From Nematostella vectensis (taxonomy: Eukaryota > Cnidaria > Anthozoa > Actiniaria > Edwardsiidae): a stretch of 64,000 bases of DNA. Where the stretch lies: contig NC_064038.1 of assembly GCF_932526225.1 (NCBI RefSeq), forward strand, positions 13,207,070-13,271,069, given 5' to 3'. This document shows positions 11,059 to 24,566 of the stretch, in pieces. How positions within the stretch are numbered: position 1 is the stretch's first letter; each line of letters opens with the position of its first letter. A program made the translations under genes and the position numbers. A model generated the notes under the pieces. It was not told the DNA's origin. It did not search any database and was given only the letters and a program-made list of their open reading frames with translations.

Positions 11059-13616
11059 TCAGTTTTGGAGTTTTAAACGTTTCCTTGTCCGACCAAGACG
11101 CTCTTCTGAGTGTGTTTGACCTTCGGTGCATTCACTAATACTCGTGTCATGATCGCTCTCGGAAGAAAATGCCTGGGAGCGTTTTCGTCTTGACAATCGG
11201 GCCTTCTTCGTGATGTTATCAGATGGAGAAAAATCCGCCCAGTTTTTCGTATGTGAGCTCGGAGAAGGTCGGAAAACTGATTTTTTGTTCGCCAATATTG
11301 GAGACTCTTGAAGGAGCTTGAGGCTATTTTCCGATATACGAGTTGCCATTTTAGGTCGCTTTTTACGAGAACGAAGAATGTCAGAGGGGCTCTGAAAGAC
11401 ATCATCTTCATCATCAAAACTCGAATCGAAGCTGGTATTTGGAGTACTTCGCCGACTTTCCGTATTCTTACCCGATGTACTTCCAAAAACCACCGCTTTT
11501 ACTCGATTGGTCAAATCACACGACGGAGATTTATCGGAAGTCGAAACAACGTTCGGCAATTCGGCGGAAGATTTCGCAAAGTCGTCGAAGTTAGTCGGAG
11601 GCTCGAACGTAGCATTTTCTTGCTTGTCGAGCTCTGACAGCCAATCATCTATCATATCTTGCGAGCATTCGTCGGTCAAGTACGGTGGAGGTAGACTGAT
11701 GCCTCGGTTTGTCTTCCCCTTGCGAGACCGGTGAGTTTTCTTCTTCGGTGATGACTTTTTCAACGGATTGGACCCGAAGACTGTCTCAACCTGCGCCGTC
11801 TTCAAGTTGGGCTTATTGCGCTTGCGCTGTTTTAGTAGCTGGTTAATGGGACTTGAGCGCTTGCTATCTCGTGGCGAACCGCTGACACCCCGCTTTGTTT
11901 TTTTGGAGGGTGGCGTGGAATGGCTGGGTCTAAGAAGAAGCTGGGAACCTTTCGAGGAAGTCAATTTTCTAGGAGATTTCCGAGAAAACTGTGCCGGAGA
12001 AAAGTCTTCAGTGCGTTGAAGTGATGAACTCTTGCAGTTGTCATCACCGCCTCTTTCTCTTGTAATCGTTTGAGAATTCTCGGTCACATCCGCGAAGGTA
12101 CTTCGAACGTCCGCAATGTGTTGAAACCCGAACTCTTCGACCTTCACGCCCTTCGATTTCAAGCCTAGGGTTAGTCTAAGCTCTTTAACATCTGGGGTAG
12201 GAAACTCCTTCGATTTAGGCCTTTTTAACCGACGACTGCGATCAGCTGAGCGTGTCCTTGCCTTCCTGTCTGGAGTAATCTCGTCAGACTTCAACCCTTC
12301 CAACGCACTATCCAAACTTTTGTTCGTGAGATCTTTCTCGGATTCACTGGAAGCATCCTGTTCAGGACAGGGCGAGATGACTGGTTCACCACACGACTGC
12401 ACTTTCTTTCCAGGCGAGTGCTCAGGAACAAACTCGTTGGAGATCGTTTTACTTCTACCCGAATATTTCCTTGTCTTCTCGAAAGAACCAGAGCTCCTAG
12501 ATCTGCTCACAGAAGGGGGTTGTTTCTCTGATTCTTTCTCAATTTCTAGGTCGACGCAAAAGTAGATGTCTAGATCCGAATCTATCAATTCTTGCTGTTT
12601 TTCTTGGGGCTGTAAGAAATGCCTTCTAGAGTTTCTCGTACATGGCTCCCTTGGTGAGCGGTTTCCTACTGTGGACATATCCTGGGTGAGATATCTGCCT
12701 GTGGTGCCGTCATCGCAGGGACTATTTCTTTTTAACCTCGGGGATTGCCTCCTAGGTGACTGAAGAAGGGTTCTTCTCAAACTCGCTTCATGAGCCATCG
12801 ACTGGTCTAGCAAGGCGGAACTTGATGCTGGGCTGGACTCATAGGTTTCTATCGCCGAGTTTCGTTTCAGTCTTGGCGACTGTCTTCTTGGCGACTGTAG
12901 TGGCTCTTTCTGTAGTTTACTTCTAAACACCATAGATTCCTCTGTGAATGTCGTTGAACGATTCTCGACCATTATACTTTGGGAAGATTCAACATCGGTT
13001 GAAGTTACATAAGTTGAGTTCCTACTTTTTCTTGGTGTGGGTCGGCTGGGGGACTGCAGGAGCGCCCTACGTAATCTACTCCCAGAGGAAACAAACCCAT
13101 CACTCGAACTCCTCTGAAGTGAGCAGATCTGAGTCCCATCGTCTGACACCTGCTCGCCTCTTGCATCCGTTCCCTTCAGTGCGTCACGCGGAACAAGCGG
13201 GGCTGAATTTACGAAGCCAATACAAGAGAACGAGCGCCTTTGCAGCAACCTTGGCGACGAGCGCAATGATGTCACCCGTCCAGGACTTCTCTGGATCTTC
13301 CGTCGTGGTGGACTTGGCACGAGAGGCTGGCTCAACAACGCGTGGAGAGAGAACTTCTTCCGTTTTCCAGTAGGGGAGAATTTTACAGGTGACTCCTTAA
13401 CAGGTGTATCAGTGACCGTCTTGGTGGGTGTCTTGGCTGGGCTTTCCGTGTCGGGGTCTAACTTGAGTCGCTTCATGGGAGAGTCTGTGCAGCTGTTGCT
13501 TACGGTGAAGGAGCGAGTCCTTTTGAGCGGGCAGGAGGCCGCCGTGGATCCATAAAAGGAAGTGCTCCGTTGGAAGAAGGGGTGTCTGCGGGGGCTTCGG
13601 CGAGGGAGGTTCTCCG
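11059..13616 (-). CDS. TICRR: TICRR terminal exon (disordered, basic, CDK-site-rich C-terminus)
   Basis: This single 2.56-kb exon encodes about 850 residues. It opens with LPRRSPRRH after the acceptor TTCTTGCAG and carries repeated QSPRRQSPRLKR-type cassettes near 12740-12920. A late acidic segment, PPPYLTDECSQDMIDDWLSE, at about 11615-11700 resembles the conserved short C-terminal block of vertebrate Treslin. It is low in hydrophobic residues and shows no fold. The ORF runs upstream of the ATG at 13476 in the same frame, so that Met is internal. Confidence 0.9.
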
Positions 13617-14456
13617 CTGCAAGAAAGCATATTGTCTTTTAAGAAAGCATGTAAATATATTGGCACGACCTCTTTTAAACGGCCACTTGGCTTAATTGAG
13701 AAGGAGAGAGCTTTGCGAAATAAGAATAAAACAATAAGCAAAACCGAAGACATGGTGGTTATTACTAGGGGCAGCGACGGGTACCTCGAAATTTCGAAAG
13801 TCTCGCAAAAATTTTGCATATTCTCGGAATCTTGGCGTTTTTTACGAACCCTCGAAGTCTGTTTTTTCCAAAAAAAATTTAGGGGTCTCGGAGCCTCGCT
13901 TTTTTACCACGGTCTCGGAGTCTCGGATTTTTAAAAGCGACCTCAGGGTCCCGAAGTTTTGTTGTTAGTTTCCCCTTCTTTTTTGTAGTGCAGCCAGAAT
14001 GTATTGTAACTTTACTTATTCTTTTGTCAACTGATGTTTATGACATATGATGTCTCTTACAGTCAATGAGGACTTTTAAGGACAAGCTACCTGAGATGAC
14101 ATCTTTTAGTGGGGACTCTTTTACGATGTCGAGCTCAGTCGCTGTGCTCGTTCGTTTCCTAAAACAAACAACAAATTAGTCATATAGCCGTGACAAACGG
14201 CGAGATCTCCTAAAAGTCTTATCTTATCTTTTTAATGTTATGATAACTCGAATAATTAAGAGTTCACGCACTGACCTGGCTCGATGCTGCCTTTGCCAGA
14301 GTGCATTCGGTAGCTGCTTGCGTGCAGGCGTCTCTTGTACAACACTGGATGCACAAGCTGACGAGGAATACAACTGGATGAGTATCCTTGTATTGGATAT
14401 GATTATGGTGTCGATGAAAATGGCGATGATGGAAAGATGACGTTGATAGAAAAGGC

Positions 14457-14490
<34 letters not shown>

Positions 14491-17400
14491 GTTATACTGA
14501 CATAGATGGAGATGAAGAAAGAAATGATAATGGTGGTGATGGAAACATTATCAAAATGAAAAAGATGGTGCTAAAGCTGATGACGATGTTAATAAAATGG
14601 TAATAATAAGGTTATTATTGTGATAGAGGAAATCATTATACATTGTGCTCACTATGTCGATTCTAATTGGCTAAGAGCACGCGCTCTATTTTGAGAATCA
14701 CGCATTCTAAGGGTCAGCTAGCAGATAAGTGATCATACGCACGCAATGCATCTTAGGGTAAGAAGTGGCGGCCTTTTTGAAACCAGGGATAGAATTTTGT
14801 TTTCGAGAAAATGTGTTTTACTGAATCAATGTATAGTAAGACAGGCGGCCTCGTGTGATTTCACTTGTCTGGGCATTAATTATTCCGGATATCACTAAAA
14901 CCTCATCCAATAATTGTTAAATATTGATATAATGTTGGTGGTGATGTTGATAAAAATAATGATGGTAACTGTAGCAAAGTTGTACAACAAAGACAACATA
15001 CCTGCCACAGAGTGTCGACGACTAAATTTGCTCTTGTCTCGTGAATGTTTATCCTTCTTTGTGTTTCTCTTTCGTCCCTCCCCCAGATCCTCCTCCCCAG
15101 TAAACAGGTTACGTCGCACTTGTTTCACTGGTGTCGTTTGGCTTTTCACCTTTGTAGGTCTAAAAACGAAAAAGATGCAGCCTCAACAAGCCCAGCCGAC
15201 AGTCCTGGTGCACTGAGATTTCGTATCCACTATATTAAGCGGACAAAATGGCTGCTTAATGTACATTAATGACTTAGTTGGACAATAAAAGGTATATTAT
15301 CTCTAAAGAAAGAAATCTCAGATTTAGTTGTGTTTTGGGGAATTGTTCATGTTTACAACAGTACAAACGTACAAGCGTAAACATACAGTATTTGGTTCCA
15401 GTTCTTTTTTTTTTGCACATTCTAAAGTAAAGGCTATTAACGTATACTAAAATGTTTTAAGCGTTGGCTGGTGTGTGCTGTTTCTAAATGAACCCCAAAA
15501 CAATGCATCAAGGGCAGTCTATGTTTCCCCCCACCCTCTCTCCCCTAACACACCTGCTATCTCGTGCTGAATGGGCGCCATGATCCTTTTTCTTGATTTT
15601 GCTGGCCTTGGGTTTGGCACGGCCTGGGATCACGATCTCCCGACGCTTCCCGCCCAATTCAGCAATACTGCGACGGCGTGTCAGGGGGCACCCAAGACTG
15701 CTACTGTTACTGCTACAAAATGGTATAACACATCTTAGAGTCATGGTGCTCAACCCTAATACATAAGAGTTATGGTGCTCAACCCTAACACATAAGAGTT
15801 ATGGTGCTCAACCCTAACACATCTTAGAGTCATGGTGCTCAACCCTAACACATCTTAGAGTCATGGTGCTCAACCCTAACACATCTTAGAGTCATGGTGC
15901 TCAACCCTAACACATCTTAGAGTCATGGTGCTCAACCCTAACACATCTTAGAGTCATGGTGCTCAACCCTAACACATAAGAGTTATGGTGCTCAACCCTA
16001 ACACATCTTAGAGTCATGGTGCTCAACCCTAACACATAAGAGTCATGGTGCTCAACCCTAACACATCTTAGAGTCATGGTGCCCAACCCTAACACATAAG
16101 AGTTATGGTGCTCAACCCTAACACATCTTAGAGTCATGGTGCTCAACCCTAACACATCTTAGAGTCATGGTGCTCAACCCTAACACATCTTAGAGTCATG
16201 GTGCTCAACCCTAACACATCTTAGAGTCATGGTGCTCAACCCTAACACATCTTAGAGTCATGGTGCTCAACCCTAACACATAAGAGTTATGGTGCTCAAC
16301 CCTAACACATCTTAGAGTCATGGTGCTCAACCCTAACACATCTTAGAGTCATGGTGCTCAACCCTAACACATAACAGTCATGGTGCTCAACCCTAACACA
16401 TCTTAGAGTCATGGTGCTCAACCCTAACACATCTTAGAGTCATGGTGCTCAACCCTAACACATCTTAGAGTCATGGTGTTCAACCCTAACACATCTTAGA
16501 GTCATGGTGCTCAACCCTAACACATACGAGTTATGGTGCTCAACCCTAACACATAAGAGTTATGGTGCTCAACCCTAACACATAAGAGTTATGGTGCTCA
16601 ACCCTAACACATAAGAGTCATGGTGCTCAACCCTAACACATAAGAGTCATGGTGCTCAACCCTAACACATCTTAGAGTCATGGTGCCCAACCCTAACACA
16701 TAAGAGTTATGGTGCTCAACCCTAACACATCTTAGAGTCATTGTGCTCAACCCTAACACATCTTAGAGTCATGGTGCTCAACCCTAACACATAACAGTCA
16801 TGGTGCTCAACCCTAACACATCTTAGAGTCATGGTGCTCAACCCTAACACATAAGAGTTATGGTGTTCAACCCTAACACATCTTAGAGTCATGGTGCTCA
16901 ACCCTAACACATCTTAGAGTCATGGTGCTCAACCCTAACACATAAGAGTTATGGTGCTCAACCCTAACACATCTTAGAGTCATGGTGCTCAACCCTAACA
17001 CATAAGAGTTATGGTGCTCAACCCTAACACATCTTAGAGTCATGGTGCTCAACCCTAACAATAAGAGTTATGGTGTTCAACCCTAACAGACATGACGGAA
17101 AAACATGATGTGACGCTTCAAATAAGAGTACAAAATATCAAGAGCGACTTTTTTTAAATTGATGCGACTTTTTATTGAAATTTGAGCTTTTCGTCCCTGA
17201 ACTGATACACAGGGCAATGATGATCAAGAAAAAAATATCTTAAAAAGCCAAAATCTGGTGCACTTCGGCCTCGCGTTATTTGTGTTTTGAAAATGAGTCC
17301 GCAATACAAGGAACCTATAGCCATTGTAAGAAATTGTGTCTTCCCTCTCTATCTGGAATTGCGCGTTTTCCAGGTTTTCCCGTCATGTCACCCTAACACA

Positions 17401-18223
17401 AATTGGAGTCATGTTGTATGACCCTAAAGCGCCACTGATAAAACTTTAACACTAGCAATGCTTTACCTTGGTTGGTTTGACTCTGGTTTGGAAATAGATG
17501 GCATGCATCGTTTCAGGGGGGACTCATCATCACTTAGCTGGGAGGGGGACAGTAGTATCTGTGGTGGTTTCTGCATCAGGCCTTCGTACACTTCACAGAG
17601 GAACTTTTGTAGATCATTTGAATACCTAATCAAGATAGTCTGGAATCATTACCGATGCAAAGTATAACCTTTGAGTCGCACATGTTGTACAATAATTCAG
17701 CATTCTAGCTGCAGTGATAGTGATAAGATTTCCATTTTTTTATATTAATTAATCTGCTCCACAGGCACAGTTTATAGATTTACACCACATACGCCGCACC
17801 TCTGCAGTATTATTTCATGCATAAATTCTCTGAGGAATCCAGGGTCTTTGGCAAATGAAATAGCTCTCAACATCACAACCACCTGATAAAAATAAACATA
17901 GCACCGTAAATAAAACAATCAATACATAAAACACTTAGTTAAGGTTAGAAATGTACTGTACTGTACCTCATTTACAAGACCACAGTTTGACTCGGGTTCC
18001 TCCACCAACAATGCCAGCTCCATTCTCAACAAAATCTGCACCTGGTACCTACAACACAACAAAAGTAAGCACTTAAAGAGCACGGGTACTGTGCTAATAA
18101 AAGGCAGGTTACTGTACTTTACCACTATGCATGTCACACTATTAAATGCTGCATAGCAAGTCTGCTTTGTCTATTCATATCCAACAGCCTAACAAACCAC
18201 CTGTTTGTTAATCTGTTTATTTT

Positions 18224-18260
<37 letters not shown>

Positions 18261-21200
18261 GTGTCTGTCTCTCTGTCCAATAATCCAATAATCACAGCAC
18301 TCTTACTCTTTGACTTTTCTGCCTTTATCCATAACATCAGATCCTTCGTATGAGCTTCTAATGGAAGTGTTATCTTGAAGTAAATGCTCACTTAAGAGAG
18401 ACTGGATGGAGGCCTGAAATTTGTGAAGACAATGTAAATTACCTGCAAATTTAATAAAGACTGGTTGTGTTATCCTCCAGTTTTCAATCCTATGCATAAA
18501 AAAACAAGTGTGAAAAAACACCCATTTCCATCAACTGATTTAGAAGCTATTGCGATATTCACATAATTTTGTCTTTAAATAATTTTCAGGAAAAAAAATA
18601 TAAGAAAAATAGTCAGTCAGCTTTCCACAGGCACTTTCGATCTACAAAGGAAGGCTTTCCCTAAAGACATTTTTTCAAACATAATTTATTGACAAGCACT
18701 ACAAGCACTTTATAATAGGAAGCTTACTATACAGTAGAAGTAGCACTTCTAATTAGAGTGTTTCTTCAGTCTGTAATTTGTTAAAAAAAACAGTACCATA
18801 TTTGGGGCCTGCTCAATTCTCCACTTCACAACAGCCATAGTTTGTTTGATATATCCTGTGAGATCTATGCTCTGTAAACAAGAATGTTACACATCATAAA
18901 CTGACAAAAATCAGTGAACAACTGCTAATACCAACCAATGCACAGCAGTCCATTGCAGACCCTAACCCTAAAGAACAGTGGCAGATCTCAATCTTAGGAC
19001 CCTTACAGAATTACCCAAGCTGTCACATAATTAATAAGACAAAAATATTTTTCATTTAATTTTCTCAGAACAGGTATGTAATGTGACTAGTTGGTGTTTT
19101 CCCTGACAGCCAGCTTACCACACAACAAACAAGGCAACCTACAGCAGGGTGAGCACAATGGTAGCACCTCTAATTATGATAAGAGGAAATAAATTCCAAT
19201 AGAACAAATTGAACAATTTTCATCAATGGGCATCCAAAATCGTTACCTGAACTTCAAGAGTATGTGTGCCTTAAATACTTAAAATCCCTGACTGCCTTAA
19301 CTATCAACAGCAACCGGTGGGTGTCATGCATTTGGCCATTAGAAGCCAAGCCTGTCCTATAAACATCTTAATAGAGATGCTACCCTTAGTGTAATAGTTG
19401 CCTGCATTGTGTAGATTGTCAGGACAGGCTACTGTATAGACTACTGTACACATTGGAATTTATGTAAAGTATACCTCTGCTAATGCCCTCTGATATAATT
19501 CCTTGAGATATGCAACAGCATGTTGATCCCCTGAGAGCAAGAAACAAATTACAGAGTAACAGTACAGTAGAAATAGATAATATATACTGATTTCAATCAG
19601 TATTGCATGGTTTCTACTTGCACATGTACCTGGCAAGTGACATGCAGTTGAAGCTTCATCCAAGGTATGTATGTACCACTACTGCACATGACAAAAAATA
19701 ACCCTTACTAACAACAACAGAAAATCCTCCCACCCCTCAGTTAAATTGTCAACCCCTAAGCCATATATAGTTACACCAATAACATTCCTGTGAAAAACAA
19801 ATGGTTCCATGTATGTATGTACCATTCTCCAGTGATTTTATGAGCTTTTCCATGTGGGATTCTTCATTCTTCTCACTCTTTTCATTGCCCGCTTGTTGTT
19901 GTTCCTTGGACTTGGCTTCTCTGGTAACAATGTAAGAAACATAATGGATACTTCATTAAAACTTTTTTGTACCAAATCATACAACATACTTAGTGTACAT
20001 TATGGTGTAGTATTGCTTGAAGTGGAGATCTTAGATGAGCTGTGTTTATTGAATTGAAACTGCGAAATGAGATTTTTAAAAAATGGATGCAGTTTTGAAA
20101 ATGATGGAACCAATACATGAGGGCGAAATCGATGACCTGTTGAGGATATGGAGGTGATATGATAAGAAACTTGCATGCTATTTTATCATCATTATTGTAT
20201 AGAAATGCTGTTACCTCTGTATGGTTTTTGCTGTGTCTGTTTTCTCCTCTTGGTCCTCTTTTGTGGCAGATTCCACATAATTCCCCCTACCACTGCCACT
20301 ATTCCTTGGTTGTATGCTTGTAGTTGAATACAATTCCTTCAGCTTTTTTATCAAGCTGCTTTCCTGCCTTGGACTGTCAATGCTTGTATTACTAAGACAA
20401 ATAAAATTTGTATTACTAATTTGTAAATTTGTATTACTAAGGCAAAAATTTTTTTTTTCATTCTTGTTTTTTTTAAAAACGGAAGATTTAACTGCACACT
20501 ACTGTACAGTATTTAGTGAGAGCAATATTATACAGTTTTAGTATTATTGTTATAATTTAGTTATATGGTTTAGTTTTCTTTTAGCAGTCTGACTCAAAGA
20601 TCAAACTCAAGACCCTCTTTCTCTCTCTCCTTAAAGCCGCATTGTCACCAGTTTAAGTCCGGCGGTCCGACGGAAACCTCAACCGTTAAAAGACAAAAGA
20701 ATCTATTAGAATCCGAGATATTTAACAGGCCGTCTGCTCTAAATTATCGATCACATCCTTGAAGAAACTTCCAATAGACACACTACTTTCAATATTTTGA
20801 AATATTTTTCACGTTTTCTGTTCAAAAAAATCATCGGAGATTGTTACGTAATCGACCGGGAGTAAAATGGTGACAATGCGGCTTGAACCTCATGAATTTA
20901 CACATAATGCACTGTAGAGTACATTCGGTATGCACCTTTCTCTGTGAATCTCATCCAAACTTGGTGGCCCTCCTTCGCTACAGGCCAAGCCAAGTTTCCA
21001 AGAATCCAAGTCTCCAGAATCAAACTGTCTTGCTTCGGTAGTGCTGGAAGTACTCTGCATCACAGGGCAGCGTATGACGCGCTGAGCCAATACAATCCCT
21101 TCATTGCTTCTTTCCCCTTTACTACTCTGAGGGAACAAAAGTTTTCCTAGAGTATCGGGGATCTCTTCTTCAAAGATCTCATGGGATTCCCCAGTCCAAA

Positions 21201-24200
21201 GCAGCAGCTTCTCCAAGGCAAGCATCATTTGTGATGAGACGACGCTTAGGACCCCACATGATGATGTAAGGGGCTGTAAGGCGGCGGTCACAGGAAGACC
21301 ACTGTCGGGGTCACACAGTTCTACAATCTAGAGAGAAAAAAAATATCACATGAGCACATTTTCATTATTGCTCTTGAGAATCGGCAACAATGTGAGGTTT
21401 GAATTATTCAGGGCTCAAGGTACTGAATTTAGGATACCCCAGTAAATGTATAATGCAGATCCAAACAGGCAAAGTTACACAGTATCTTCATTTTAATCCA
21501 ATACTTTTATACAGATAACTATTAAAAACCTTTTGCATGCAACATAACACTCCCCTGAAAACTGCACATCACAAACATTCTGCAAAGTTGGTTGATCTGT
21601 GAATAGGGTAAAGTCTATTTCTTCTACTGCAAAATTTAAATTAGGGAAAAACTTACAGTATGCTAGCATAATTTGTTTAATAGTTTACAAAATGTAAGAT
21701 TAAATCAATAGTTGTGTATGGCCACTCACCAGGAGCAAATTTCGTCTTGCTAAATCCAGTAACAGGTTACGGAAATAACCAGACAACATCCTTGTCTTGC
21801 TACAATGACCATCCTTATGATCTGTTACCATGCCAACGCAAGTGTAAACCTTGGCCTCATGTAGCCATGTGGGGCAGATCTTTTCCCGCCTCAATACCCC
21901 TTTAACCCATACCAAATTTGGAGATGCACTCTGATAAGATGCCGAAGGTGACAGTTGCAACATTGAAGGCAGCATTGGACTCAGTTTGACTACACAATGA
22001 GCTTTCTTTACAGTACCTTTCAGAGAAGACAACATAGAGGAATAATAAATCATTATTTATGATGACACAGAATAAATAATTGGGTAAAGTATGTATTAGG
22101 GTTTAAAGCTGGCTAAATTATTATTTTTAATTCACATCTTATTGACTACAGTATGTCCAAATAAAACTGACTAAAGTTCCAAGTACAAGACAAATACAGT
22201 ACTTTAGGGACAGCCCTAAATAATATTACACAAATACAGTAGTAGAACCATTGCAGTTTTTATTTAAGTGTAAGTGACATCCCCCCCCCTATCTCCCATT
22301 ACTTCAGCATTTTTCTGGTCCCCCTACTCCCAGGTACCTACCTGATGAGCAGAGTAAACCGGTCCATAAGCCTCTGAGATCATTATCACAAGCACCCAGC
22401 ATATCATAGCTTGGCCCATCGACCTTTGAGATCCCACAGGTTGGGGGTGGGTGTAAAAACTGGTCCATAACAGATGTTATCGGCAGGGGCATACTGCATG
22501 CTTTAGAGTCGGCTCCACATGCAGATCCGGCTGGTTCTGAAGTGGCCCAATTCTGGCCAACTAGTGCAGACAGGGGAATAAGGCGACCATGGAGAAGCTT
22601 CAAGAAGTCAATGATAATATTTCTAGGCTCAATCTGAAATAGACATAGATGTTTAATTGTTAGAATTTTGGTGGATTATGTATTTATCCATCATGATATA
22701 CACCATAGAGTTCCGATTCTATCTGCCTGCATTTTATACCAGTAATCACAAAATCAAAGTAAGGCAAGACAGACAAATCAACACAGACTGTTTAAAGGGT
22801 CCTACTGCTTTCATTGCTTTTTATGAGAGAAATAAATCAAGAAAAGGTTGAAATTGTATGTTTTACACCTGTGTGCAAGCAGAGTGGTTTCACTGATATT
22901 TCGAGCATAAGCCCATCATCGGAGCAGAGGAGCAGCCAGAAACAGAATTAGGTGGTGCCTAAAACAGCAAGCTATACAGATCTTCCAGACATGTTTGTGA
23001 ACATGCTGTTGCTGGGCGCACATGCTTGCTATCATAAATTAGCAATGTGCAATGCTCATGCATGGGTCCTGAAGGGGCAGGGCAGGGGAGGGGGTGAATC
23101 TAGTTTTCCCTGGAGGGGATCATAACCATCTTTATTTATACATGGCTTCAAATACATTAGGCACTATAATAAAATGGAGTAGTGATGCACTAGTCATATA
23201 GTTTGCATCCAGAGGCGAAGGGCCATTTTGTCCCGAGAGGGTGGGGGCTTTTCTCAGTTTTGTACAGGATCAAAGACAAATCCTCCACCCTTCCCCAGAA
23301 CCATGGGGGTGGGGGGTGGGGGTTTCAGTTGACTAGTGCATAACAATATGATGATATATATCTAATCTAACATTATTGCAGCCTAATTTTATAATCTTAA
23401 TTATAGTTCATCAAACATTACAGTATATGTGATGTAAATGAATCAAATAAAGCCTGTTTCCCATTAATGCTGTGTTAATATGGTTAATAGTCAGAAAGGT
23501 TGCATGTCAAGCATGATTTTAGAGGTCATTTCACAAAACAGGGCCACTATAATTGAAACTATTTTGCAGTTATTAGTAATGTGGTTAGATCCAATTCTGC
23601 CTTCCCTGTTGCTGCTCTCATACATTCTGTCCCTGGTAACCCAAATCATCCCCCCTACCTACAAAAAATGAGATCCCCCCCTTCTAACTGTAGGGTGTGT
23701 GTACAGCTGATGATCTTATAGCATGCTTACCTCGCTTGCAACAACTCCCAACCTTGAATCAATCCAGTTTAAAGCAATCTTGTATACATTGCTAAATTCC
23801 CTCAGAAGAGCCGAGGACATCACACAGCTCACAAAATCCTCGCATCTTCGAATCTCATTTCCACAAAATTCAACTAAGTCCTCTTTAGACGAAGGACAAG
23901 ACGAGATTATAAACACAACATTTCTGGTTGATTTAGTGTGTACATCTACGTTTCGACTACCCTTAATTGGTGACAAAATATCTGTGTTCTCCCATTGGAA
24001 ATCATGAACTAGATCGGTCAAGGCACAGGCAAGACACTTAGCCGCTGTTGTTTTCACAGTAGATGCTTTTTCTTCTGCTTCGTAATCGTCTTTCTCGTAA
24101 TGTGTGACTTTGTCTTTTTTTCTGAACACCTCTTCGAAACGATAACAAACATCGTTCTCGAACTCCTCAAAGCTAGAAACACAAAAATCGTTAAAATTAT

Positions 24201-24432
24201 GTCTCTCGTATCTTTGCTTTAAAGATCTTGAGTTGTAGAATTTAAATCCCCATTTAAATTTTCGTGAATGCTCCGATTGTTGTTGATGAAGATACGTTAG
24301 AATCTGAAGAACGCACAAACGAACTGAATTCGATGATTTATTTAGCTGGGTTTCATCTTCCAAACAAGCCGAATTTTCGTCAATCAAGAACACAATCTGC
24401 AGAATATAAGGTCTTTGTGTTGTGAATGCCAT
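11059..24432 (-). CDS. TICRR: TICRR orthologue (Treslin), replication-origin firing factor, complete
   Basis: Seventeen exons whose phases close to 1,842 codons with stop: 23731-24432, 22342-22633, 21730-22016, 20936-21327, 20215-20382, 19823-19920, 19475-19530, 18797-18871, 18307-18413, 17967-18048, 17800-17882, 17467-17625, 15554-15712, 15002-15159, 14276-14357, 14091-14158, 11059-13616. The 1,841 aa compare with about 1,910 in human Treslin. The N-terminus is the Treslin vWA-like fold. Residues about 691-781 (YQVQILLRMELALL) match the Sld3/Treslin domain. ETPARK (T949) and ESPLK (S982) match the CDK sites human T969 and S1001 in context and spacing (33 versus 32). The long last exon is disordered and rich in SPRR and SPRLKR motifs. 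Treslin, with MTBP and phospho-dependent TOPBP1 binding, loads CDC45 at origins in S phase. Confidence 0.96.
14457..14492. repeat. (GAT)n microsatellite
   Basis: A run of about twelve GAT units in a TICRR intron, embedded in a longer purine-rich, GAT-biased stretch (14390-14600). Confidence 0.9.
15722..17092. repeat. Minisatellite of 29/31-bp units, each with a CCCTAA core, in a TICRR intron
   Basis: About 45 units alternate between a 31-bp form (CACATCTTAGAGTCATGGTG plus CTCAACCCTAA) and a 29-bp form (CACATAAGAGTTATGGTG plus CTCAACCCTAA). The read-through ORFs are repeat artefacts. The array ends about 10 bp before the acceptor of the exon at 15554-15712. A lone degenerate unit sits at 17388-17430, near the donor of the preceding exon. 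Every unit holds one TTAGGG on the minus strand, but never TTAGGG in tandem. Confidence 0.95.
18222..18262. repeat. (CTGT)n microsatellite
   Basis: About ten CTGT units between the TICRR exons at 17967 and 18307. Confidence 0.9.
22895..22922 (-). ncRNA. Decayed hammerhead-ribozyme-like motif
   Basis: The minus strand reads CCGATGA, then GGGC-TTAT-GCTC able to form stem II, then GAAATATC. This matches the hammerhead order CUGANGA / stem II / GAAA / short palindromic stem III / UC. The core U is replaced by C, so activity is doubtful. Similar motifs mark Penelope-type retroelement ends. It lies in a TICRR intron. Confidence 0.4.
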
Positions 24433-24507
24433 TTAGGAAGATTTAGAAGACTAAATCCATTTGTAATCTTGGTTCTTCTAGTTTAACGTTTAGTTCACAA
24501 CAGACGC

Positions 24508-24520
24508 AACATGGCGGATC
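24508..24520 (+). promoter_or_regulatory. YY1-type motif upstream of TICRR
   Basis: CAACATGGCGGATC lies about 80 bp upstream of the TICRR start codon and matches the AANATGGCGG core of YY1 sites. This is motif identity only. Confidence 0.3.
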
Positions 24521-24566
24521 GGTTAGTTGTGATGCAAATAGAATTTTCGCGCCACAATATCACGTG

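Noticed and set aside
11073-13373. Several ORFs of 75-141 codons on both strands
   Set aside because: Shadows of the long TICRR terminal exon in other frames.
15722-17092. Interstitial telomere or CRISPR-like array
   Set aside because: TTAGGG occurs once per 29-31 bp unit and never in tandem. There are no unique spacers; the array is contiguous repeats in a eukaryotic intron.
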